Positions 16,940 to 25,264 of a stretch of DNA of 64,000 nt are shown here, piece after piece. The stretch's first letter is position 1; each line of letters opens with the position of its first letter. Source of the stretch: Natrinema salsiterrestre (GTDB lineage: Archaea; Halobacteriota; Halobacteria; Halobacteriales; Natrialbaceae); the NCBI RefSeq assembly GCF_029502005.1, contig NZ_JAMQOT010000001.1, forward strand, positions 744,001 to 808,000, read 5' to 3'. The notes beneath the pieces are model-generated. The model was given only the letters and a program-made list of their open reading frames with translations, was not told where the DNA came from and did not search any database. The position numbers and the translations under genes are program-made.

Positions 16940-19630
16940 GTGACCAGTTCCGGTCGGCCCGTCGTCTTCGTCGGGGACGACCCGACACCGCCCGACGACC
17001 TCGAAGCGGCGTTCGACGTGGTCGTTTTAGCGGATCGAACGGCGGTCGTCGACTATCTCGAGACGGCTCCCGCTGGCTGTGTCGTCGTCGACGGGTCCCA
17101 GACCGATCGCGTCGCGACCGTCGCCGCGGCGTGCGACGCTTCGTCATCGGTACCGATTATTTACACGACAGCGACGGCCGACGGGGCCGCCGCTGCCGCC
17201 GCGACGCGCGCGGGAGCGACCGAGTACGTCGTCCGCGAAGCCGACGAAACGGTCACCGACCGCGTCGCGGCCGTCGCACCCACCGGCGACGCGACGGACG
17301 ACTCGACGACCGGATTCGCGGCTACGCCGTCCGCCCTCGAGGGTCGGTCACGCCGGCGCGACCGCGAGCAGGCACGGCCATCCGGCCAGCGGATCCCCGA
17401 GACGTTCGACGATGCGCACTTCGCCGTCGACGAGGACTTCGAACTGACCGCAGTACACGATCGGTCCGAGGAGTTGCTGACACGCGACGCGGCCGTGGGA
17501 ACCTCGCTCTGGGAGGCGGTACCCGACGCCATCGGGTCGACACTGGAAACGCAGTATCGTCGCGCGCTGGCGGAGGAAACGACGATCTCCCGAGAAACGT
17601 ACGCTCCGTCGGTCGAGCGATGGGTGCGGCTTCGGGTCGACCCCACGGAAGGCGGTCTCTCGGTGTACGCGACCGACGTTACCGAGCGCCACGAGCGGGA
17701 AACCGATCTGCAGCGCTGCGAGGCGATCGTCGAGACGATCGACGACGGCGTGCTCGTGATCGACTCGGATCAGCGGTTCGTCCACGCCAACGATGCCTTC
17801 GCCGACCTCGTCGGGACGGACGCCGAAACGATCGTCGGGATGCACGCTTCGTCGTTCGTCGACGACGCCACCTGGAACGACTGGATGGGCGTTGCCATGT
17901 CGCTGACGGCCGGCGACGCGAGTCACGAGACGATCGAAGCCGAGCTCGAGCGAGTCGACGGCGGGACCGTCCCGATCGAAGCGAGGGTGAGCCCGCTGGA
18001 ATCGACCGACAGCGACGACGTCTCGTTCGTCTGCGTCGTCCGCGACGTGACCGAACGAAACCGCCGCGCTGACGTCGTTACGGAGTTACTCGAGACGACG
18101 CAGGCGCTGTTTTCCTGTGAGTCGCGCGAGGCCGTCGCGGAGGTCGTCGTCGACGCCGCCGAGCGCGTCCTCGGGTTCGAAATCGTCACCGTCCGCTTCT
18201 ACGATCCGGACGCCGAGGAACTGGTCCTGACGGCCGCGTCCGAAACGGTCAGCGATCTGTTCGACGAGCGGAGGCGAGCGGGGACCTACGAGAGCAAAAT
18301 GGGCGAGGCCTTCCGGCAGTCGGAGCCGATCGTGTTCGACGACTTGCGGACCGACCCACGCAGTACGGTCCACGATTACGAGTCGTTCCGGGGTGCGATG
18401 TGCATCCCGATCGGGGACCACGGCATCCTCAACGTCGGCTCGGCAGTGACCGGCGCGTTCGACGACCGTCACGTCCAGCTCGCGCAACTGCTGACCGCGA
18501 GCGCGACCGCCGCGCTCGAGCGAGCCGATCGACGGGAGGACCTCCTGCGACACGAACAGGTCCTCGAAGCCGTCGAAGGGATGGTGTACGCGCTCGACGA
18601 GGACGCCCGTTTCACACTGGTGACCGACCCGCTCGCCGAGCGTCTGGGGTACGACCGCGAGGACCTCCTCGGCGAACCCGTCTCGCTCATCTTCGACGAC
18701 GACTCGTCCGATCGCGCGAGCGACCGCCTCGAAGACATGCTCTCGGATCCCCAGCGCGACCGCGACGCCTTCGAGGCCACCTACGTCACCGCCGACGGCG
18801 AGCGGTTTCCGGTCGAGATCGAGTGCTCGCTGTTGCCCCGCAGCGAGACCGAGGTCGAGAACGGGACGTTCCGCGGGATCGTCAGCGCCGTCAGGGACAT
18901 CACGCGCCGCAAGGAGCGCGAACAGTACCTGCAGGTTCTCAACCGCGTTCTCCGACACAACCTCCGCAACGATCTGACCGTCGTCATCGGCTACGCGGAA
19001 CTCCTCTGTGACCGGCTCGAGGACCGGGATCTCACGGCCGCCGCGACCACGTTACGGGAGACCGCGACCGATCTGGCCCGAACCAGCGAGAAGACCCGCG
19101 CTATCCAGTACGCCCTCGACCGAGACGGCGACCTCCAACCGGTCGACGTCGCCGCAACTGTCGAGGACGCTATCGACACCGTCGAGATCGGAGATGCCAC
19201 CATTTCGGTCTCCGCGACCGGCGACTGCCGCGCCTGGGCCGACCCCGGGCTGGAACTCGTCGTCGACAACCTGCTCGAGAACGCGGTTCGGCACACGGGA
19301 GCGGCACCGACCGTCGAAGTCACCGTCGAGCGCGCCGACGAGGGGATCCGGCTCTCGATCGACGACGACGGGCCCGGCATTCCGCCCGCCGAGATCGACG
19401 TCGTTACCGGCGAGAGCGACATCACGCAACTGACCCACAGCAGCGGCCTCGGCCTCTGGCTGGTCCGCTGGATGGTCGACAGCTACGGGGGCAGCGTCTC
19501 GTTCGCACGGTCGCCGCTGGGCGGCAGTCGCGTCGACATCGTCCTCGAGGCTGCCCCACCGGAGTCGACGGACGCCACAGGGGGAGACGCGACGGATGCA
19601 GCGATATCGGAGCCAGCGGACGGACCGTAA
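16940..19630 (+). CDS. PAS/GAF sensor histidine kinase
   Basis: 896 residues from a GTG; a TATA-like CATTAATCA lies about 28-36 bp upstream. Domain order: a receiver-like N-terminal region (about 1-115, without the full phospho-acceptor set), a PAS-like segment, a PAS/PAC (about 250-380), a GAF (about 385-530), another PAS/PAC (about 540-660) and the histidine kinase. The H-box is LRHNLRNDL (His near 672), the N-box LLENAVRHTG, and the G-boxes DDGPGIPP and SSGLGLWLV. There are no membrane helices, so it senses a cytoplasmic signal. The nearest output candidate is the HalOD1 protein about 1.2 kb downstream, but pairing is unproven. Confidence 0.9.
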   Translation: MTSSGRPVVFVGDDPTPPDDLEAAFDVVVLADRTAVVDYLETAPAGCVVVDGSQTDRVATVAAACDASSSVPIIYTTATADGAAAAAATRAGATEYVVREADETVTDRVAAVAPTGDATDDSTTGFAATPSALEGRSRRRDREQARPSGQRIPETFDDAHFAVDEDFELTAVHDRSEELLTRDAAVGTSLWEAVPDAIGSTLETQYRRALAEETTISRETYAPSVERWVRLRVDPTEGGLSVYATDVTERHERETDLQRCEAIVETIDDGVLVIDSDQRFVHANDAFADLVGTDAETIVGMHASSFVDDATWNDWMGVAMSLTAGDASHETIEAELERVDGGTVPIEARVSPLESTDSDDVSFVCVVRDVTERNRRADVVTELLETTQALFSCESREAVAEVVVDAAERVLGFEIVTVRFYDPDAEELVLTAASETVSDLFDERRRAGTYESKMGEAFRQSEPIVFDDLRTDPRSTVHDYESFRGAMCIPIGDHGILNVGSAVTGAFDDRHVQLAQLLTASATAALERADRREDLLRHEQVLEAVEGMVYALDEDARFTLVTDPLAERLGYDREDLLGEPVSLIFDDDSSDRASDRLEDMLSDPQRDRDAFEATYVTADGERFPVEIECSLLPRSETEVENGTFRGIVSAVRDITRRKEREQYLQVLNRVLRHNLRNDLTVVIGYAELLCDRLEDRDLTAAATTLRETATDLARTSEKTRAIQYALDRDGDLQPVDVAATVEDAIDTVEIGDATISVSATGDCRAWADPGLELVVDNLLENAVRHTGAAPTVEVTVERADEGIRLSIDDDGPGIPPAEIDVVTGESDITQLTHSSGLGLWLVRWMVDSYGGSVSFARSPLGGSRVDIVLEAAPPESTDATGGDATDAAISEPADGP

Positions 19631-19743
19631 TTCGAGGCGGGGTCGAATTCCCCGTCAGACAGGGCGAGCGGTCGCGTCTCGGCCGCAACCGTCTCCGGCA
19701 CGGAATCGCAACCACTACCACAGCGGCCGGCGCACGCCTATCC

Positions 19744-20643
19744 ATGCAACTGGGCCTGATCGGACTCGGACGGATGGGACAGATCGTCGTCGACCGAAGC
19801 CTCGCGGCGGGCCACGACGTCGTCGCCTTCGACTTGGACGAAGACGCCGTCGCGACCGCGGCCGATGCCGGGGCCGTCCCCGCCGATTCGATCGACGACT
19901 TCCTCGACCGGCTGGGATCGGACAAACGTATCTGGCTGATGGTCCCCGCCGGCGAGGCGGTCGACGTCACCCTCGAGGAACTCGAGCCCCGGCTGGACGG
20001 CGACGATATCGTCGTCGACGGCGGGAACTCCAACTTCGAGGACTCCGTCCGGCGAGCCGAGTCCTGCCCCGCGGCGTATCTCGACTGCGGGACCTCCGGC
20101 GGCCCCGCGGGTGCCGAGCTGGGGTTCTCGCTGATGGTCGGCGGGCCCCAGTGGGCCTACGACGAACTCGAGCCGATCTTCGACGCCGTCGCGACCGGCC
20201 CCGACGGACACGAGCGAATGGGACCGGCGGGCTCCGGACACTACGTCAAGATGATCCACAACGGCGTCGAGTACGCCCTGATGCAGACCTACGGGGAAGG
20301 GTTCGAACTGCTCCACGAGGGGCGGTACGATCTCGACCTCGAGAACGTGGCCTCCGTCTGGAACAACGGTGCGGTCATCCGGTCCTGGCTGCTCGAACTG
20401 TGTGAGGAGGCCTTCCGCGAGGAGGGAACCGACCTGGGCACCGTCGCCGATCGGATCGAAGGCGGCTCGACCGGCACGTGGACCGTCCAGGAGAGTCTCG
20501 AGCAGGAAGTGCCCCTGCCGCTGATCTACACCGCGCTGTCCGAACGGTTCGGCTCGCGAGCCGACGACGGCCGGTTCTCGCGGCGACTGGCGAACCGACT
20601 CCGGTACGGTTTCGGTCGACACGACGTCCCGCGGCGCGAGTAA
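19744..20643 (+). CDS. gnd: 6-phosphogluconate dehydrogenase, decarboxylating
   Basis: 299 residues, the short form. The Rossmann motif GLIGLGRMG (4-12), VDGGNSNFEDS and CGTSGGPAGAELG (substrate loop), and KMIHNGVEYA with the catalytic lysine are all intact. It converts 6-phosphogluconate to ribulose 5-phosphate with CO2 and reduced nucleotide. In haloarchaea this oxidative pentose-phosphate step has been reported as the source of pentoses. The short C-terminal domain is typical of this group rather than a truncation. Confidence 0.95.
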   Translation: MQLGLIGLGRMGQIVVDRSLAAGHDVVAFDLDEDAVATAADAGAVPADSIDDFLDRLGSDKRIWLMVPAGEAVDVTLEELEPRLDGDDIVVDGGNSNFEDSVRRAESCPAAYLDCGTSGGPAGAELGFSLMVGGPQWAYDELEPIFDAVATGPDGHERMGPAGSGHYVKMIHNGVEYALMQTYGEGFELLHEGRYDLDLENVASVWNNGAVIRSWLLELCEEAFREEGTDLGTVADRIEGGSTGTWTVQESLEQEVPLPLIYTALSERFGSRADDGRFSRRLANRLRYGFGRHDVPRRE

Positions 20644-20656
20644 CGGCCGCTCGGGG

Positions 20657-20677
20657 CCAACACGGCCTGCGTGTTGG
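20657..20677 (+). terminator. Hairpin downstream of gnd
   Basis: CCAACAC and GTGTTGG form a 7-bp stem with a 7-nt loop, 14 bp after the gnd stop. It has no T-run, so it is at best a weak terminator or processing signal. Confidence 0.3.
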
Positions 20678-20812
20678 TGTCTCGGCAGTGATGCGAGAGC
20701 ACATTCACCCGCACGACCCGACATTCGTTATAGACAGAATATGTTTTTATCCAGATGCAATCGCGTGAAATGTTGAGTCAGCTTCATTATTCCCGCCTTC
20801 GCAGCAGGAATT

Positions 20813-21124
20813 ATGAAATCATTCGAGCAGACGGCAGTTTCCGTTTCGGCCGATGACAAACTGAGCATGGCCGTCATCGATCTCGTCGCCCGGGCGACCG
20901 ACACCGATCCGCTCGAGCTCGACCCGCTGTACGACGCGATCGACCCCGACCTCCTCGACTCGCTTCCCGACTCGGACGGCTTCTCGAGCCTCGAATTTTC
21001 CTATCACGGGTATACGATCTCCGTCGCGGCCGTCGACGACGAAATCACGGTCGCGCTCGAGGGGAGACGGATTTCGGCCGACGACTCCTCTGGCGATCTC
21101 ATTGGCGGCGAGCCGTCGACGTAG
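20813..21124 (+). CDS. HalOD1 output-domain protein
   Basis: 103 residues. The stretch from LSMAVIDLVARATDTDPLEL to PLYDAIDPDLLDSL and the later FEFxYHGYxIxV-like strand (LEFSYHGYTISVAA) are the HalOD1 domain, a small haloarchaeal output module often fused to receiver domains. Here it stands alone. The family is thought to act in transcriptional or signalling output. It lies between gnd and the origin-associated orc1/cdc6 gene and is preceded by a TATA-like ATGTTTTTAT (about 20740). Confidence 0.75.
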   Translation: MKSFEQTAVSVSADDKLSMAVIDLVARATDTDPLELDPLYDAIDPDLLDSLPDSDGFSSLEFSYHGYTISVAAVDDEITVALEGRRISADDSSGDLIGGEPST

Positions 21125-21187
21125 GGCTGATCCAGAACGGTCGGAACCGGCGAGCACCGGATTGGTCCGCAGGGATCACTGGATCCC

Positions 21188-21215
21188 ACAGACACACACC
21201 ACTGTTACAAGTGAA
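21188..21215 (-). repeat. Origin recognition box-like repeat 1
   Basis: On the minus strand it reads TTCACTTGTAACAGTGGTGT and continues GTGTCTGT. It matches the array consensus TTCAC(A/T)TGTAACNGTGGTGT almost exactly. Confidence 0.65.
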
Positions 21216-21390
21216 GATGCGAGAGATGAGGTGGCGGAGCGGCCCGTTCTCGAGCAACTGATCGATACCGACTGCCAGTTTGCACCTGTGTATCGAACAC
21301 GCGCGGTCCGAGTCCATGGTACGGCTCAAAATGTCACCGCTTTAGATGAAAGTACGGACTGTTCTCTCCGACACTACTACTAGACTAGTC

Positions 21391-21416
21391 TTCACATGAA
21401 ATAGTGGTGTGTCTGA
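21391..21416 (+). repeat. Origin recognition box-like repeat 2
   Basis: Reads TTCACATGAAATAGTGGTGT and then GTCTGA. It is followed directly by a partial copy, TTCACTTGCATCAG, from 21418. Confidence 0.65.
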
Positions 21417-21444
21417 GTTCACTTGCATCAGATGAAAGAGTGGC

Positions 21445-21454
21445 TTTAAATATA
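21445..21454 (+). promoter_or_regulatory. TATA-like box of orc1/cdc6
   Basis: TTTAAATATA, 21-30 bp before the ATG at 21475. It implies a leaderless transcript and confirms the start codon. Confidence 0.6.
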
Positions 21455-21474
21455 GCATCTCTCTTGATACGGAC

Positions 21475-22701
21475 ATGCCTCGGTTCGAGCGGAAGCAGAA
21501 CATCTTCCGGAACAAGGACGCGCTGGGGGAGTCGTACCAACCCGAACGGATCGAAGAGCGGGACGACGAAATCGAGGCGTACATGGACGCGCTCCAGCCC
21601 ATCATCGACGGCTGGGAGCCGAACAACGTCTTCCTCTACGGGAACACGGGCGTGGGGAAGACCGCCGTCACCGACTTCCTCCTCGACGTCCTGCAGGAAG
21701 ACGTCACCGAGTACGACGACGTCGATCTCTCGGTGCTGAGCGTCAACTGCAAGACGCTCAACTCGTCGTACCAGGTCGCGGTCGAGTTAGTCAACACGCT
21801 CCGCCCCGCCGGCGCCGAGATCAGCACGACCGGGTATCCCCAGCAGACCGTCTTCAAGAAACTCTACAGCGAACTCGAGGCACTCGGCGGAACCGTCGTC
21901 ATCGTGCTCGACGAAATCGACTCCATCGGCGACCGCGACGAGTTGCTGTACGAACTCCCGCGAGCCCGCTCGAACGGCTACCTCGAGACGACGAAGGTCG
22001 GCCTCATCGGCATCAGCAACGACTTCAAGTTCCGCGAACAGCTCGATCCCCGCGTCCAGGACACGCTCTGTGAGCGCGAGCTGCAGTTTCCGCCCTACGA
22101 GGCGTCCGAACTGACCAACATCCTCGAGTCGCGAGCCGAGGTCGCGATCACCGAGGACGGCTGCGACGGCGGCGTGTTGAACCTCTGTGCGGCGCTCGCC
22201 GCTCGCGACAGCGGGAGCGCTCGGCAGGCGCTGGACCTGCTCCGACTGGCCGGCGAGGTGGCGGAGAACAACGACGACGACGCCATCCGGGAACACCACG
22301 TCGATCAGGCGCGATCCAAACTCGAACAAGAGCGCGTCGAGGAAGGGATGCGGGAGCTGACCACCCACGGCCGCCTCGCCCTCCTAGCGGTCGTCTCGAA
22401 AGCCGCCAAGGAGTCGACCCCCTGCCGAACGCGGGAACTCTACCAGGAGTACGAGGCGCTCTGTGAATCGTCGGGAACCGACTCGCTCGCCCAGCGATCG
22501 GTACACAACCACCTCTCCGATCTCCGGATGCTGGGCATCCTCTCGGCGAAGGAAAACAGAAGCGGCTCCCGCGGGAACTACTACAGCTACGAACTCGACG
22601 TTCCCTTCTCGAGCGCCGTCGACGCGATGGCCGACGTGCTCTACCTCGACGACGAGATCGAGACGATCCGGGACATCGCGCGGATGAACAGCGTCGTCTG
22701 A
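21475..22701 (+). CDS. cdc6: Orc1/Cdc6-type DNA replication initiator
   Basis: 408 residues, AAA+ ATPase plus winged helix. The Walker A is GNTGVGKT (56-63), the Walker B is VVIVLDEIDS (about 142-151), and sensor-type segments LIGISNDFKF and RDSGSARQALDLLR follow. The C-terminal winged helix spans about 300-405. It binds origin recognition boxes and loads the MCM helicase. Haloarchaea have many paralogues, each usually beside its own origin; boxes of one type on both sides of this gene show that it is the initiator of this origin. Confidence 0.95.
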   Translation: MPRFERKQNIFRNKDALGESYQPERIEERDDEIEAYMDALQPIIDGWEPNNVFLYGNTGVGKTAVTDFLLDVLQEDVTEYDDVDLSVLSVNCKTLNSSYQVAVELVNTLRPAGAEISTTGYPQQTVFKKLYSELEALGGTVVIVLDEIDSIGDRDELLYELPRARSNGYLETTKVGLIGISNDFKFREQLDPRVQDTLCERELQFPPYEASELTNILESRAEVAITEDGCDGGVLNLCAALAARDSGSARQALDLLRLAGEVAENNDDDAIREHHVDQARSKLEQERVEEGMRELTTHGRLALLAVVSKAAKESTPCRTRELYQEYEALCESSGTDSLAQRSVHNHLSDLRMLGILSAKENRSGSRGNYYSYELDVPFSSAVDAMADVLYLDDEIETIRDIARMNSVV

Positions 22702-22736
22702 GGACGTCTTCCGAACTCAGCGTCAGTCCGTGACCA

Positions 22737-22760
22737 CCCACACCACCGTTGCAAGTGAAC
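22737..22760 (-). repeat. Origin recognition box-like repeat 3
   Basis: On the minus strand it reads GTTCACTTGCAACGGTGGTG then TGGG. It is the only inverted copy downstream of cdc6. Confidence 0.6.
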
Positions 22761-22787
22761 GGCGAGCGACACGACGCCGGACCGCCG

Positions 22788-22814
22788 TTTCACTTGTATC
22801 GGTGAGGTGTCACC
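22788..22814 (+). repeat. Origin recognition box-like repeat 4
   Basis: Reads TTTCACTTGTATCGGTGAGG then TGTCACC. One inserted base splits GTGGTGT into GTGAGGTGT, the weakest of the downstream set. Confidence 0.5.
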
Positions 22815-22870
22815 GTATCACACTTCCGAACGGACGTCGTTCCCGATCTGGTCACACGACTGGCGAGCGA

Positions 22871-22896
22871 CTTCACGCGAAACCGTGGTGTCTCGG
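22871..22896 (+). repeat. Origin recognition box-like repeat 5
   Basis: Reads CTTCACGCGAAACCGTGGTG then TCTCGG. The first half is diverged; the GTGGTGTCTCGG end is identical to that of repeat 8. Confidence 0.6.
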
Positions 22897-22949
22897 ACAG
22901 TCACTCGCCTCTCTTCCACTCCGGCTATCGAACGATGATGGTGCCGCGT

Positions 22950-22976
22950 GTTCACATGTAGTGGTGGTGTCTGTGG
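22950..22976 (+). repeat. Origin recognition box-like repeat 6
   Basis: Reads GTTCACATGTAGTGGTGGTG then TCTGTGG. Confidence 0.6.
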
Positions 22977-23016
22977 GTCGAGACCTCGATCGAAATTCCC
23001 CCGACGGAACTCGCTC

Positions 23017-23043
23017 GTTCAGATGTAACCGTGGTGTGTCTCC
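23017..23043 (+). repeat. Origin recognition box-like repeat 7
   Basis: Reads GTTCAGATGTAACCGTGGTG then TGTCTCC. Confidence 0.6.
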
Positions 23044-23066
23044 GTCCCGATTCCCACCCGTTCTGA

Positions 23067-23091
23067 TTCACTTGAACCAGTGGTGTCTCGG
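23067..23091 (+). repeat. Origin recognition box-like repeat 8
   Basis: Reads TTCACTTGAACCAGTGGTGT then CTCGG. Confidence 0.6.
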
Positions 23092-23166
23092 TAGGCGAAC
23101 GGTTCCTAAAGAGACTACGCGAGCGCTGATTGCTTCAGCAGCGGCCGAGTCCTCCGACCGACCGCG

Positions 23167-23532
23167 CTACGCGTCCCCCTCTGGCTCGTACTCCTCGTAG
23201 ATGCGATCCATCCGGGCGGCCATCACGAAATCGGTCTTGTGGAGCCCGTCAATCTTGTGCGTCCACATCTCGATCGTCACCTCGCCCCACTCGAGTCCGA
23301 TATCCGGATGGTGCCACTCCTCCTCCGCCAGCTCGCCCACCTCGTACGTGAACTCGAGGGCGTCGCGGAAGTCCTCGAACGCGTAGGTTCCCTCGAGGTG
23401 ATGGTCGTCGACGACCGTCCAGACGTCGTCGCGGATTTCCTCTTGATAGTCGGCGTATTCGTCGGGCTCGAGGGGTTCGTCGTCGCTCGTACAGGCCTCA
23501 CACTCCTGATCGGCGAGCGCTTGCTCGGACAT
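23167..23532 (-). CDS. phhB: Pterin-4a-carbinolamine dehydratase
   Basis: 121 residues. The catalytic region [20 protein letters not shown] followed by [19 protein letters not shown] is the complete family signature, with the paired histidines HH and the TH of the active site. It dehydrates 4a-hydroxy-tetrahydropterin to recycle the cofactor of aromatic amino acid hydroxylases. The N-terminus has a C..C pair (ECEAC, about 11-14) that is not part of the core. It is a stand-alone gene, transcribed towards the origin repeats. Confidence 0.9.
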   Translation of the reverse strand: MSEQALADQECEACTSDDEPLEPDEYADYQEEIRDDVWTVVDDHHLEGTYAFEDFRDALEFTYEVGELAEEEWHHPDIGLEWGEVTIEMWTHKIDGLHKTDFVMAARMDRIYEEYEPEGDA

Positions 23533-23660
23533 GGGTCGGGGTACGACCGCGAGCGACGTGAAGATTTGCGTGGTGACTCCCGGTGCCGTGGTTCGTATTC
23601 GGTCGTGCCACTCGTTTTATATTGCCGTCATCACAACGGGGGAGACAGAGAATTTCACCG

Positions 23661-25103
23661 ATGGGAGGGGACAAACGCAACATCGCGGTTCGGTTTTTCG
23701 GCGGTGCGGGGAACTACACGGACGTCCTCGAGGAATTCTGCACGTACGTCCTCACCGAGAATCCGAGCGAGGAGGCGGTTCTCCAGTGGACAAAATCGAA
23801 CACGCGAGCGACGAGCGACGACGGCATTCGGCGTCGCCTGACCTTCCTCGAAGGGATCGGACTGCTCGAGCGCGACGGCGATAGCGTTCGGCTCACCCGG
23901 CAGGGAATGGCGTGGCTCTCGGAGACCGATCCGGCGGTGCTCTACGACCTGCTCTCGAGTACCGTCCGCGGATTCGATACGATACTCGAGGCGCTCCTCG
24001 ACGGACCGAAGACGGACGCCGAACTGGGCGACGCGATCGGGGCCGACCATCCCGAGTTCGACTGGACCGATCCGTCCGGCCCCGCCCAGCACAGGGGCTG
24101 GCTGCAGAGTCTGGGTTACGTCGAGCGCTCCGACGAGATGAACTCCCTGACGGACAGCGGCCGGGAACTGGCGCGGCGTCGGTCCTCGGCGTATCCGGGT
24201 CTCGATCGGGGCGAATTCTACGCGCAGACCGACCTCGAGGACGCCTTCGACACCAGTTTCGGTTCGTACATCAAGGGAATCAGTCCGCGAACGGACGACG
24301 ACGGGGAGCTGGCGTACGTCATCGTGAAGGCTCGCGAGGACGGCCCCTACGGCGACGAGATCGAGGGCGATCGCTTCACCTACATCGGGGAGGGCGTCCC
24401 CGAAAAGGGCGACCAGCAGATGACCGGGGCGAACAGTGCGCTCCTCGAGCAGGCCGAGGAATCGACCGTTCCGGTGTACTTCTTCTACCAGTCGGCGGAC
24501 AGCGACGAGCTCCGGTACGAGGGGCTGGTCGACGTCGTCGCCGCCGAGTACGTCTCGCGGGACGGGCGGATGGTCTACCAGTTCACGATGGAGCGGCTCG
24601 GGCTCGAGCCGGCCGAGTTCGAGGCGCTCTCGGAGTCGGTTTCCGAGGGGGTCGGAGAAGACGAAGCCGACGAACCGGCCCTCACCGACGATGAAGAGGA
24701 GTTCACCGAAGTTCAGCGACGGGTCCGCTCGAGCGCCTTCCCGAAGACGGTCACGGCCGCCTATGACGGCCAGTGTGCGATCTGCGGGAAATCGCGTGAA
24801 TCGCCGAACGGGACGATCGACATCGAGGCAGCTCACATCTATCCGAAGCGGGCGAACGGCCGCGACAACGTGCGGAACGGCCTCGCCCTCTGTCGGCTCC
24901 ACCACTGGGCGTTCGATACCGGCTGGCTCGCAGTGTCCGACGACTACCGAGTGCTGGTCGCCGATCGTCCGGATCTCGAGGGCTACGAGGAGTTCGCGGC
25001 GCTCGAAGGGGACTCGCTGACGCTGCCGGCGGACGAGGACCGCCGTCCGCACGCGAAATTCCTCGCCACGCATCGGGAACGGCACGGGTTCGAATCGGCG
25101 TAA
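23661..25103 (+). CDS. HNH endonuclease with winged helix and SRA-like middle domain
   Basis: 480 residues from the ATG giving MGGDKRN; the longer frame lacks support. Residues about 10-90 look like a winged helix (RRLTFLEGIGLLERDGDSVR). About 200-330 is a PUA/SRA-like domain, with YVIVKAREDGPYGDEIEGDR and FTYIGEGVPEKGDQQMTGAN, as in McrA-type readers of modified cytosine. The HNH nuclease follows (about 360-440): CAICGK, IDIEAAHIYPK, NGLALCRLHHWAFD. The predicted role is a type IV-like restriction enzyme cutting modified foreign DNA. The nuclease call is firm; base-modification sensing is inferred from domain layout. Confidence 0.7.
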   Translation: MGGDKRNIAVRFFGGAGNYTDVLEEFCTYVLTENPSEEAVLQWTKSNTRATSDDGIRRRLTFLEGIGLLERDGDSVRLTRQGMAWLSETDPAVLYDLLSSTVRGFDTILEALLDGPKTDAELGDAIGADHPEFDWTDPSGPAQHRGWLQSLGYVERSDEMNSLTDSGRELARRRSSAYPGLDRGEFYAQTDLEDAFDTSFGSYIKGISPRTDDDGELAYVIVKAREDGPYGDEIEGDRFTYIGEGVPEKGDQQMTGANSALLEQAEESTVPVYFFYQSADSDELRYEGLVDVVAAEYVSRDGRMVYQFTMERLGLEPAEFEALSESVSEGVGEDEADEPALTDDEEEFTEVQRRVRSSAFPKTVTAAYDGQCAICGKSRESPNGTIDIEAAHIYPKRANGRDNVRNGLALCRLHHWAFDTGWLAVSDDYRVLVADRPDLEGYEEFAALEGDSLTLPADEDRRPHAKFLATHRERHGFESA

Positions 25104-25159
25104 TTGTTCGACTCAGAATAGCTGTACAGGCGGAAGTCGAACGCGTTTCTCGGTCCGTT

Positions 25160-25176
25160 GTTACACTACGTGTAAC
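25160..25176. repeat. Palindrome GTTACAC-TAC-GTGTAAC
   Basis: A perfect 7-bp inverted repeat with a 3-nt centre, between the convergent ends of the HNH gene and the unknown gene at 25265. TGTATGTAACGG (about 25186-25196) repeats part of the arm. It could be a bidirectional terminator or a protein site. Confidence 0.4.
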
Positions 25177-25264
25177 GCCTTACGCTGTATGTAACGGTTC
25201 TATCGGGATCCACGCTCGGTGACAATTCGAATGTGAACACTCAACCCTATCCGCGGTGGTGAGG

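Larger units (their letters stand above)
21125..21474. other. Origin region upstream of orc1/cdc6
   Basis: 350 bp without a gene. It carries an inverted origin-recognition-box-like copy at 21188-21215 and a direct copy at 21391-21416, then two partial, overlapping copies between 21417 and 21445. The full copies point away from each other and enclose about 175 bp (21216-21390) that would be the duplex-unwinding segment. Its right half is somewhat AT-richer. The TATA box of cdc6 (21445-21454) is embedded at the end of the array, so the initiator may repress its own gene. Confidence 0.65.
22702..23166. other. Origin region downstream of orc1/cdc6
   Basis: 465 bp without a gene. It holds six box-like repeats: one inverted (22737-22760) and five direct (22788, 22871, 22950, 23017, 23067). 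Together with the upstream copies this makes at least eight related sites around cdc6. No T-run terminator or other gene is seen. Confidence 0.65.

Noticed and set aside
20671-20685. GTGTTGGTGTCTCGG resembling an origin box end
   Set aside because: Only the last part matches, the TTCAC half is absent, and it is part of the hairpin after gnd.
22737-23091. CRISPR array
   Set aside because: The repeats are diverged, in both orientations, irregularly spaced, and lie around cdc6, so they are origin boxes.
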